Below, one piece after another: positions 53,399 through 60,859 of a DNA stretch of 64,000 nucleotides. A program made the translations under genes and the position numbers. Under the pieces are notes generated by a model that saw nothing but the letters and a program-made list of their open reading frames with translations, was not told the DNA's origin and did not search any database. The DNA is taken from contig JAEYSJ010000384.1 of the NCBI GenBank assembly GCA_023434855.1, forward strand, positions 1-64,000, given 5' to 3'. Positions within the stretch are counted from its first letter, which is position 1. Every line of letters starts with the position of its first letter. Source of the DNA: Bacillota bacterium. Its GTDB lineage: Bacteria; Bacillota_C; Negativicutes; JAEYSJ01.

Positions 53399-55057
53399 CT
53401 ATTTTGCCAAAATCTCAGAAAATATTTCCCGGAAAATTGGTGCCGCTACATTGCCCCCGGACATACCTTCCTCCACAAAAACCACTGCTGCAAACTGGGG
53501 ATTATCAAGCGGCGCGTACCCTGCAAACCATGCATGGTTAATACTCTGCCCCGCGGCATTGAGCCGGCCTGTTTCAGCTGATCCTGTTTTCCCAGCTGAC
53601 CCTACTCCCTCCACATAGGCTGCCTGCCCTGTACCATAACGGGTAACCGCAGTCATCATTTCCCGCATTTCCCTTGCCGTACGCCTTGACAGCACACGCG
53701 TTCCCCGGGATGCAGGAAAGTTTTTTATTACTACCCCTTCGGTGGTAGCAAATTTACTAACAATATATGGATCAACTTTTATACCGTCATTGACAATAGT
53801 AGCTACCAGTGACACAATCTGCAGCGGGGTAGCTTCAAAGCTTCCCTGTCCAATAGACAGATTGGCAAGTTCTCCCGGATAAATATTTTCCGGAGAAGGC
53901 AAATTGCCATCAGCTTCCCCATCAAACTCCAGCCTGGTACGGTGTCCGAAACCTAAACTTTGCGCATAAGAGATTAATTTTTCCGCCCCCAGCTTCAGAC
54001 CTACCTCAATTAAGGCCGGATTGCTGGAATAGGCCATGGCATCGGTAAAAGTAATCCAGCCCCGGCCCCCTTTTTCATAGTCCCAGCCATTAAACCGTAT
54101 ACCATTCACATTAATATACCCGGGATCAAAAAACCTGTCATTAGGCTTTACTACCTCACATTCTAAAGCTGCCGCCGCCACTACCAGCTTAAACACCGAA
54201 CCCGGCTGATAGGCGGACAAAGCCCGGTTGAGCAGGGGGGCGGCATCTTGCGATAAGTACTGACTTAAATTATTGGCATCAAAATTAGGCCGGGAAGCCA
54301 TGGCCAGAACTTCGCCGGTTGACGGATGAAGAACTACTACCGCCCCTTTAAGAGCATGGCGATCCATTACTTCTTCAACTATTTTTTGTATACGGCTGTC
54401 TAATGTCAGAACAACATTACTGGGACCTGGCCCATTACCAAACCTTATATGTTTATAACCGAGGCCGGGAATAATTTGCTGTCCGGCGTCCACCAGTACG
54501 GCAGTATATTCCGGTTGGCTGCTCCGCAGCACCTCGTCATACATACTTTCAATACCGCTGACTCCCCGGTTATCGGCAACATTAATATACCCGGATACAT
54601 GAGCAGCTAATGGGCTATAGCCATAACGCATCTTTTCCGTTACCGCTAAAACTCCCGGTATTTTAAGAGTATTTATTTTTTGCGCAGTAACACCGTCGAT
54701 ATTTGTTTTTAGCTTAAACGGTTTACCCTCTTCTGCAATTGTTGCCATAATCTTATCTGGCGCTATCCCGGTAAACACGCTGAGCTTACCCACCGTGGCA
54801 GATACATCAGCCAACAGAGAAGGAAAAACAATAATGCTGAAATGCTGTGCAGTATTAGTCAGCGGCAGCCCATTACGGTCCAGGATTTCCCCCCTGGCAA
54901 TGTCCATGGGCACTTCCTGAATACGCCCTCCTAATCCTAATACAGCCAGCCTTGGCCCTTCGACTATCTGCAGATAAAACAGGCGGGCAATCAACAGACT
55001 GCTAATTACCAGAAAAAAAATCCCTAATTTGTATATCCGCCAAACATTAAATGCCAT
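53399..55057 (-). CDS. class B penicillin-binding protein (transpeptidase)
   Basis: Peptidoglycan transpeptidase with one membrane segment (about 8-28), a dimerisation domain and a penicillin-binding domain with SVFK (AYQPGSVFKL), SSN (YSSNPAL) and KTGS (AGKTGSAETG) motifs. There is no PASTA domain. 552 aa. It resembles PbpB/SpoVD-type enzymes and could serve sporulation or division. ATG at 55057 follows GAGGTG. It follows DUF4911 and U32 peptidase genes, outside the usual mra cluster. Confidence 0.9.
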   Translation of the reverse strand: MAFNVWRIYKLGIFFLVISSLLIARLFYLQIVEGPRLAVLGLGGRIQEVPMDIARGEILDRNGLPLTNTAQHFSIIVFPSLLADVSATVGKLSVFTGIAPDKIMATIAEEGKPFKLKTNIDGVTAQKINTLKIPGVLAVTEKMRYGYSPLAAHVSGYINVADNRGVSGIESMYDEVLRSSQPEYTAVLVDAGQQIIPGLGYKHIRFGNGPGPSNVVLTLDSRIQKIVEEVMDRHALKGAVVVLHPSTGEVLAMASRPNFDANNLSQYLSQDAAPLLNRALSAYQPGSVFKLVVAAAALECEVVKPNDRFFDPGYINVNGIRFNGWDYEKGGRGWITFTDAMAYSSNPALIEVGLKLGAEKLISYAQSLGFGHRTRLEFDGEADGNLPSPENIYPGELANLSIGQGSFEATPLQIVSLVATIVNDGIKVDPYIVSKFATTEGVVIKNFPASRGTRVLSRRTAREMREMMTAVTRYGTGQAAYVEGVGSAGKTGSAETGRLNAAGQSINHAWFAGYAPLDNPQFAAVVFVEEGMSGGNVAAPIFREIFSEILAK

Positions 55058-55097
55058 ACCGTCACCTCAGTGATAGTATGGCATCGTTGTTGGAGTT

Positions 55098-55304
55098 TTA
55101 TTGCAGCATTACTTCAGCAGGCACCGGTAAATTTTCTAAAATCAGCTTTACATCCTCAAAAGTGTCAGGCGTAACCCTGACAATCAGAATTCCTTTCGCC
55201 CTGTCCACTGTGCTCACCACACCTAAATATTCATATCCTTCCATAATCCGGTTCACGTAATGAATATGCCGCGGGTCAACGCGGATATAGATAGCTTCAG
55301 CCAT
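55098..55304 (-). CDS. DUF4911 family protein
   Basis: A 68-aa protein matching DUF4911, with ferredoxin-like alternation (IYIRVDPRHIHYVNRIMEGYEYLGVVSTVD...ILIVRVTPDTFEDVKLIL). The function is unknown. It overlaps the end of the U32 gene by eight bases and is probably translationally coupled to it. Confidence 0.82.
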   Translation of the reverse strand: MAEAIYIRVDPRHIHYVNRIMEGYEYLGVVSTVDRAKGILIVRVTPDTFEDVKLILENLPVPAEVMLQ

Positions 55305-56529
55305 CGCTTACCCTGCGGCGCAGCATGGCGAATGGAACTACCGGCCGGCTCATTGGCATGGTGATAATTTGTTGAGGATGGGGAGCTACAGTGATGGGAC
55401 TGCCTTGATCATCAAGCATTGTCTGAATGATCTGATTAAAATTGGGATATCCTGGCTGAGCTATCTCTATTTCTTCGCCTGTCTTCATATTGTTGCGTTG
55501 CTCAACCACTGCCATACGGGTGACAGCATCATAGGATTTCACCAAACCCACAAAATCATGAGTTTGTGTATAGGAGGACGTTCCATAAATTTGATCTTGC
55601 TGGGTGGTATTATTAAAATAAAAACCGGTAGTATATGCCCGGTGGGAAATTTTATCAAGTTCTTCCACCCATTCCGGTTTAACACTATAATTTTCTGGAT
55701 TGGCAGCATAGCTGTCAATGGCTTCCCGGTAAACCTTGGCCACTGTGGCTACATAGTGAACGCTTTTCATCCGGCCTTCGATTTTAAAACTACTTAGCCC
55801 GGCAGCTGCCAGATCTGGAATATATGGTAATAAACACAGGTCTTTGGAATTAAAAATGTAAGTGCCTTGCTCATCTTCCAAAACAGGATAATATTCACCT
55901 GGACGTTTTTCCTCTGCCAGCGAGTATCTCCAGCGGCAAGGCTGAGCACATTCACCCCGGTTGGCATCACGTCCGGTAAGATAGTTGCTTAACAAACATC
56001 TGCCAGAATAGGATATACACATAGCCCCATGGATAAAGGCCTCAAGTTCCAACTCCACCCTTTCCCTTATTTCCCTGATTTCAGCCAGTGACAGTTCTCT
56101 GGCCAGCACAATTCGCCTGGCGCCCAGTTCCTGCCAGCAAAGAGCTGATGACCAGTTTGTATTGTTAGCCTGGGTGCTAATATGCAGCGGCAGGTCAGGG
56201 ACTACCTGGCGGGCCAGCCGGTATACACCCAAATCTGAAATAATTATACCATCGGCTCCGCTATCCTGCAGAAACCTTAGATAATCCGGCAAAGCCGGCA
56301 AGTCTCCATTATGGGGAAATATATTCACAGTTACATAAGCCTTTTTGTGTAAGCTATGGGCTAATGCAATGCCTTCCCGCAATTCATCTTCCGCAAAATT
56401 ATCGCTAAAAGCCCTGAGTCCGAAAGCCTTGCCACCCATATAAACAGCGTCGGCCCCATACACTAACGCCATTTTCAGTTTTTCCAGATTGCCGGCCGGA
56501 GCCAGCAGTTCCGGTTTTCTTGTTAACAC
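55297..56529 (-). CDS. U32 family protein, TrhP-like tRNA hydroxylation factor
   Basis: Peptidase-U32-type protein. The hallmark GAMCISYSGRCLLSNYL...NRGECAQPCRW supplies conserved cysteines for an Fe-S cluster. In Bacillus the matching genes yrrN/yrrO lie next to yrrM and act with prephenate-derived chemistry in tRNA U34 hydroxylation (TrhP). 410 aa; start GTG at 56529, overlapping the methyltransferase gene by seven bases. Bacillus has two such genes; here there is one, with DUF4911 after it. Confidence 0.9.
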   Translation of the reverse strand: MLTRKPELLAPAGNLEKLKMALVYGADAVYMGGKAFGLRAFSDNFAEDELREGIALAHSLHKKAYVTVNIFPHNGDLPALPDYLRFLQDSGADGIIISDLGVYRLARQVVPDLPLHISTQANNTNWSSALCWQELGARRIVLARELSLAEIREIRERVELELEAFIHGAMCISYSGRCLLSNYLTGRDANRGECAQPCRWRYSLAEEKRPGEYYPVLEDEQGTYIFNSKDLCLLPYIPDLAAAGLSSFKIEGRMKSVHYVATVAKVYREAIDSYAANPENYSVKPEWVEELDKISHRAYTTGFYFNNTTQQDQIYGTSSYTQTHDFVGLVKSYDAVTRMAVVEQRNNMKTGEEIEIAQPGYPNFNQIIQTMLDDQGSPITVAPHPQQIITMPMSRPVVPFAMLRRRVSDG

Positions 56530-57137
56530 AGTTCTTCGCTCCCTTGAAATATGGAAATAGACAACCCATCACCATCATGATGAACAGTTGTGGAAAATCG
56601 TGGATCATTAGTGACAAATTCCAGGTATTGCCGCAGCCGTCTGACAAGTGTCCTATAGCGCCTTGGTGGTTCATCCCCGCTTGTTACCAAACCGCGAAAC
56701 AGGACATTGTCAGCCATTACAACCGCACCCTGAGAAAGTTTGCCCATAACTTTATGCAGATAGTCAAGATACTGACCTTTAGCTGCGTCGATAAATACCA
56801 TGTCAAACGGTCCGGTAAGCCGTGGCAGAATTTCACCGGCGTCGCCGCATAGTATTTCTATCTGCTCAAGCATTCCCGCCTTGGCAACAAAATCCTTAGC
56901 AATGTCAACTCTTTCCCGGTCAAGTTCAATCGAAACAATTCTGGCACCAACAGGCATTTCCGCCGCCATCCGCAGCGTAGAATAGCCAATTGCCGTACCT
57001 ATTTCCAGTATAGACTGAGGCTGCCATTTTCGTACTGCCTCCGTTAGTAGCCTTCCTCCTGCCCGGGAGATAACAGGCACATGCCATTGTACTGCGAATT
57101 CTTCCAGCTGTTCAAGCAAATTATTTATGCAGTCCAC
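56523..57137 (-). CDS. trmR: O-methyltransferase, TrmR-type
   Basis: SAM-dependent class I methyltransferase of the catechol-O-methyltransferase-like family. Motif I is ILEIGTAIGYSTLRMA (about 40-55), followed by VSIELDRERV and MVFIDAAKGQYLDYL. In Bacillus the equivalent gene yrrM makes 5-methoxyuridine in tRNA from the hydroxyuridine formed by TrhP. 204 aa; GTG start at 57137, two bases after the mltG stop. The trmR-trhP order supports the tRNA role. Confidence 0.88.
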   Translation of the reverse strand: MDCINNLLEQLEEFAVQWHVPVISRAGGRLLTEAVRKWQPQSILEIGTAIGYSTLRMAAEMPVGARIVSIELDRERVDIAKDFVAKAGMLEQIEILCGDAGEILPRLTGPFDMVFIDAAKGQYLDYLHKVMGKLSQGAVVMADNVLFRGLVTSGDEPPRRYRTLVRRLRQYLEFVTNDPRFSTTVHHDGDGLSISIFQGSEELC

Positions 57138-57139
57138 TT

Positions 57140-58141
57140 CTATTTACGCACCTTCTCGATTGTAGCCAGATGTTCTTCATAGGTTTGACTAAAATGGTGG
57201 GCTCCATGCTTGTCCGCCACAAAATATAGATAATCGGTCTCTGTTGCATTAAGCACTGCATTAATTGCCGCAAGACCAGGATTAGCGATAGGCCCTGGCG
57301 GCAAACCGGCGTTCTGGTAGGTATTAAAAGGTGAAGCTATCTCGGTATCCTGGATGCTGAGCTCTGGTTTAGGATATCCCAAAATATACTGAATAGTAGC
57401 ACAGGACTGTAAAGGCATTCCCAGTCTCAGGCGCTTAAGAAAAACCCCTGCGATAATTGGACGATCTTTGTCCAACTGAGCTTCTTTTTCAACTAAAGAT
57501 GCCAATGTTATGACATTCCCGATTGTTAATCCCATTTCCGTGGTTTTCTGCCGCATCTCCGGCGTAAACTGTTCATCAAATTGATGGACCATCATTTCAA
57601 GAATTTGCTCTTCGGTCATGCCTTTACTAACCCGGTAAGTGTCAGGAAACGCATAACCTTCGGCCTTGTACTCCACACCCGTCCTGGCCTCCATATATCC
57701 AAAGGTAGCAGAAACTTGCGCGGCAGCCTTAAATTTAACCGCACTTCCCATCTTTTTTTCCGCTATCAAATTAGCAATCTGATCAATAGTATAACCTTCA
57801 GGAATAGTCAGCAGACGATAAGATGTTTCCCCCTTGGCTAATATGCCGACAATCTGTTGAACTGACATATCCTTAGTAAATGCATATTCGCCGGCTTGCA
57901 ACAAATTCTGCGCTCCCTGCACCTTAATTGCCATCTGGAATAATACCACACTTTTAATTACACCCTGTTTATATAATAAATTCCCGATCTCATCAGCGGA
58001 CATGCCAGGCTTAACTATAATTGGAACAGGCTCCCCTGCGGCAGATGACACTGGTTGAGCCAACCCATAGACAAATCCCCCAAGAAAAATAACGAAAACT
58101 GTTATAGCCAGCAACCATTTATTTGTTCTAAATCTATACAC
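57140..58141 (-). CDS. mltG: endolytic murein transglycosylase MltG
   Basis: Membrane enzyme that cuts nascent glycan chains and sets their length. An N-terminal membrane segment (about 8-27), a LysM-like region (about 38-105), and the YceG domain with ITLASLVEKEAQ (catalytic Glu near 218) and SPFNTYQNAGLPPGPIANPG. 333 aa. GTG start at 58141 after GAGGTGA. It lies in the conserved alaS-ireB-ruvX-DUF1292-mltG-trmR order. Confidence 0.94.
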   Translation of the reverse strand: MYRFRTNKWLLAITVFVIFLGGFVYGLAQPVSSAAGEPVPIIVKPGMSADEIGNLLYKQGVIKSVVLFQMAIKVQGAQNLLQAGEYAFTKDMSVQQIVGILAKGETSYRLLTIPEGYTIDQIANLIAEKKMGSAVKFKAAAQVSATFGYMEARTGVEYKAEGYAFPDTYRVSKGMTEEQILEMMVHQFDEQFTPEMRQKTTEMGLTIGNVITLASLVEKEAQLDKDRPIIAGVFLKRLRLGMPLQSCATIQYILGYPKPELSIQDTEIASPFNTYQNAGLPPGPIANPGLAAINAVLNATETDYLYFVADKHGAHHFSQTYEEHLATIEKVRK

Positions 58142-58300
58142 CTTATCATCACCTCACTTGCAAAAACAAAAGTATCTTCTTTGTACAATGACTCTATTAT
58201 ACACTTATAAGCACTAATTGTACAACTTCCAGCCACATGCAGCAAAAGCAGGCATCTACCCTGGATATTAATGCAATTTTCCGGCAAACTACCAATTTAA

Positions 58301-58331
58301 AATGAAAAATACCACCGCGTAAGGTGGTATT
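58301..58331 (-). terminator. terminator between DUF1292 gene and mltG
   Basis: AATACCACC pairs with GGTGGTATT across a six-base loop; on the minus strand TTTTTC follows. It ends the DUF1292 transcript, so mltG probably has its own promoter. Confidence 0.75.
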
Positions 58332-58357
58332 AGCAAAGCTGGAAAAAAGAAGCCTGG

Positions 58358-58699
58358 TTAGGCTTCACAATCATCATCTTCCATTAAATCCTCATAAGCC
58401 TGACGAACTTCCTCAAACTCCTCATCAGTAGGATCAAGGTATACCTCTTCACCATTTTCATCGGTATCAATACGGGCGATATATACGTCTGTTTCTTCAT
58501 CGCAGCCGCAATCGCAATCACTATCTGTGCATTCACTATCTCCGTCAATATCGATAGGTACCAAAATGGCATAACGTTTTTCACCAATAGGAATGATCAT
58601 TTCTTCCCGATAATAATACTCGTTACCTTCTTCGTCGGTCATAACCACCACAAGCTCTTCTTCAAACTCTTCGAGGTCATCTTTTTCAAAGTCGGCCAT
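58358..58699 (-). CDS. DUF1292 family protein
   Basis: Acidic 113-aa protein (YrzB-like) with the core VVMTDEEGNEYYYREEMIIPIGEKRYAIL. A cysteine cluster (SECTDSDCDCGC, about residues 57-68) is inserted in the middle and could bind metal. The function is unknown. ATG at 58699 follows GAGGTGA. It belongs to the ireB-ruvX-DUF1292 group. Confidence 0.88.
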   Translation of the reverse strand: MADFEKDDLEEFEEELVVVMTDEEGNEYYYREEMIIPIGEKRYAILVPIDIDGDSECTDSDCDCGCDEETDVYIARIDTDENGEEVYLDPTDEEFEEVRQAYEDLMEDDDCEA

Positions 58700-58780
58700 T
58701 ATATATCACCTCTTTTTTATATGCTGCTGTAATTTTATACTAGAAAACTTATCCTGTCAAGGAAACAACTGGTGTAGTAC

Positions 58781-58835
58781 AAGGCTGGTTAGAAATGTTC
58801 AAATACCAGGCGTTGCCGCAGGACACCTATAATCA
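58781..58835. repeat. possible decayed copy of the spoIIIA-type element
   Basis: AGGCTGGTTAGAAATGTTC and the next 25 bases resemble the left end of the element at 46793, followed by GCCGCAGGA like its inner part. It is shortened and diverged. It lies between ruvX and the DUF1292 gene. Confidence 0.35.
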
Positions 58836-58838
58836 GTC

Positions 58839-59255
58839 TCAGTGCGGTAAACTATCCAGATAGCCCTGCAAAATAAACACTGCAGCCATCTTGTCAATTA
58901 CTTGCCGACGCTTGGCTCTGCTTACATCTGCAGCAATAAGAGATTTTTCTGCCGCCACAGTTGACAAGCGTTCATCCCAAAGTTTGAGTTTCATCTCCGG
59001 AAAGTTCTCACTCAGTTTATCAGCAAATTGTTTAACCAATTCGCCTCTGGGACCAACTGTTCCGTTCATATTTTTGGGAAAACCGACAACAATAGTATCC
59101 ACTTCATACTGAGTGATTATTTCGCCCAGCCTGGCAAAGTCTTTGGCGACAGAAGTCCGCCGGATAACTTCTACCCCTTGCGCTGTCAACAGCAATGCAT
59201 CACTAACAGCTACACCAATAGTCTTATCCCCCACATCAAGTGCTAGTATGCGCAT
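58839..59255 (-). CDS. ruvX: YqgF/RuvX family nuclease-fold protein
   Basis: RNase H-fold protein required for 16S rRNA 5'-end maturation (pre-16S nuclease); earlier called a Holliday junction resolvase. It starts [19 protein letters not shown] and has [31 protein letters not shown] and [14 protein letters not shown] with the acidic catalytic residues. 138 aa. ATG at 59255 follows GGAGG. Confidence 0.95.
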   Translation of the reverse strand: MRILALDVGDKTIGVAVSDALLLTAQGVEVIRRTSVAKDFARLGEIITQYEVDTIVVGFPKNMNGTVGPRGELVKQFADKLSENFPEMKLKLWDERLSTVAAEKSLIAADVSRAKRRQVIDKMAAVFILQGYLDSLPH

Positions 59256-59300
59256 AGATCCTCCAATTTATACCTAACTTTAGACTTTTCTCCTAAAGTT

Positions 59301-59427
59301 AGGAACTGCTTATAAACCGCCATCTGCTTCGTTGCTCCTGCGATCCTCACTACAACGTACTTCCAGTACGCCTCCGTTGCGGTTCTCATCGCGCCTCGCA
59401 TCTGACAATTTCTAAGCAGTTCGGGGC
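59301..59427. repeat. spoIIIA-type palindromic element, copy 4 (ruvX/aldo-keto reductase gap)
   Basis: AGGAACTGCTTATAAACCGC, CATCTGCTTCGTTGCTCCTGCG, centre CGTACTTCCAGTACG, TCTCATCGCGCCTCGCATCT and GACAATTTCTAAGCAGTTC. It is nearly identical to copies 1 and 2, with inverted ends. The rest of 59256-59498 shows no gene. Confidence 0.88.
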
Positions 59428-59498
59428 ATTTGATGGCCCCTAGCCATTAAGTTTAAATAATCATTTGGGATACCTTTTAAACTATCTTTAAACATTCT

Positions 59499-60452
59499 TT
59501 AAACAATCTTTAGACAGAACTCTGGGCAGTGGGCGCCGCAGTAGCCGCAGAGGACGCATTTTTGCATGTTGGGGATGGCTTTGTTGTGGTCGATGGTTAT
59601 TGCTCCCATCGGGCATTTTGCGGCGCATTTGCCGCAGCCTTGGCACCAGTCTTCAACAAGTAGCCGGCGCCGTCTGGCTGTAACCTTGTCGAGGAGGCAT
59701 TTGTTTACCGGCTGTCCGGTGAACAACGCGCAGTTTAGAGCAACTTCATCGCCGGACTGCATGCCAACGGCAATAGCACTAATAGCAGGCTGCTTCAAAA
59801 CCCACGCCAAAGCATCCTGAGAATGTTGGCTCAAATGTCCTCCACCCAGTGCCTTCATCGTGTATATGCCTTTACCCATTGACGATGCAAAAGAAATGGC
59901 TTCAAGCATTTCCTGCACTGTGCCGTCGCAAATGCCAATACCGTGCATATTTAGTATTGGATGAATAACATCGATTTCGTCATACAATGCGGCAGCCCGT
60001 ACTACCTCGACGGTATGAGTGGATACCCCTGCTGCCCGCACCATTCCCTGTTTTTTAGCCTGCGCCAAATAAGACAGCGCATCTTGGTGTCCCTTCAACG
60101 TCAAACGGGAAGTCTGCTCATGCAGCAGAAAAATATCCACATAATCCCGTCCAAGTTCATGGCAGGCTTTTTCTAAACTGCACCGCATCGCTTCACGACT
60201 ATATGCATAGGATTTCGAAGCAATTATGACATCCTCTTTACCGGCGAAACCTTGTAATGCCTCCCGGATATAACCATAAGTATGGTAAAGCTCTGCTGTA
60301 TCGATAAAATTAACCCCTGCATCCAGCGCTTCCTTAATCACGGCAGCACCTTGATCCAGGGGCAGATTTGCCTGCAACGGTCCAATAGTAAGCGCACCAA
60401 AGCATAACCGCGATACTTCTAAACCAGTACGGCCTAAAAAACGGTATTTCAT
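59499..60452 (-). CDS. aldo-keto reductase with two C-terminal 4Fe-4S clusters
   Basis: Oxidoreductase of the ferredoxin-containing AKR group. The barrel (about residues 1-255) has GRTGLEVSRLCFGAL, FIDTAELYHTYG and the catalytic Asp/Tyr/Lys/His set (D near 47, Y52, K near 79, H near 111). The C-terminus holds CQGCGKCAAKCP and CVLCGYCGAHCP, two cluster-binding motifs. The substrate is unknown. I start it at ATG 60452, one base after the ireB stop, giving 317 aa; the frame extends to 60491 inside ireB. It is an addition to the conserved ireB-ruvX order. Confidence 0.9.
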   Translation of the reverse strand: MKYRFLGRTGLEVSRLCFGALTIGPLQANLPLDQGAAVIKEALDAGVNFIDTAELYHTYGYIREALQGFAGKEDVIIASKSYAYSREAMRCSLEKACHELGRDYVDIFLLHEQTSRLTLKGHQDALSYLAQAKKQGMVRAAGVSTHTVEVVRAAALYDEIDVIHPILNMHGIGICDGTVQEMLEAISFASSMGKGIYTMKALGGGHLSQHSQDALAWVLKQPAISAIAVGMQSGDEVALNCALFTGQPVNKCLLDKVTARRRRLLVEDWCQGCGKCAAKCPMGAITIDHNKAIPNMQKCVLCGYCGAHCPEFCLKIV

Positions 60453-60453
60453 T

Positions 60454-60711
60454 TTACTTATCTTTAAGATATGCCCTGACCAGTTCTTCAAGCAGCTCGT
60501 CCCGCTCCAGTTTACGAATCAGCCCGCGGGCATTGTTATAACTTGTAATATATGTGGGATCACCGGATAAAAGGTATCCGACAAGTTGGTTAATTGGATT
60601 GTATCCTTTATCTTTTAAAGCCTGATTCACGGTGGCGATAATATTTGCCGCCGCATTATTTTCTTCGTTGTCAACACGAAACATCATGGTCTCTTGGGAT
60701 AAATTGGACAT
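60454..60711 (-). CDS. ireB: IreB family regulatory phosphoprotein
   Basis: An 85-aa protein of the IreB/YrzL family (DUF965), which in Enterococcus is phosphorylated by the PASTA kinase IreK and restrains cephalosporin tolerance. N-terminal Ser/Thr residues ([12 protein letters not shown]) and the [29 protein letters not shown] core are present. ATG at 60711 follows GAGGAGG. It lies next to alaS, its usual place. Confidence 0.94.
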   Translation of the reverse strand: MSNLSQETMMFRVDNEENNAAANIIATVNQALKDKGYNPINQLVGYLLSGDPTYITSYNNARGLIRKLERDELLEELVRAYLKDK

Positions 60712-60859
60712 TGAGCATCCTCCTCCGTCATATTATCTCCCTGTATGTACCATATATATTCGACCCTCGCAATTTTTTTCCTTTAAATAAACTTTAAATA
60801 AATTACAGATTATGTAATTTATTTTTGAATGGCGGTAGTGTTACCCGCAGTTGCCAAAT

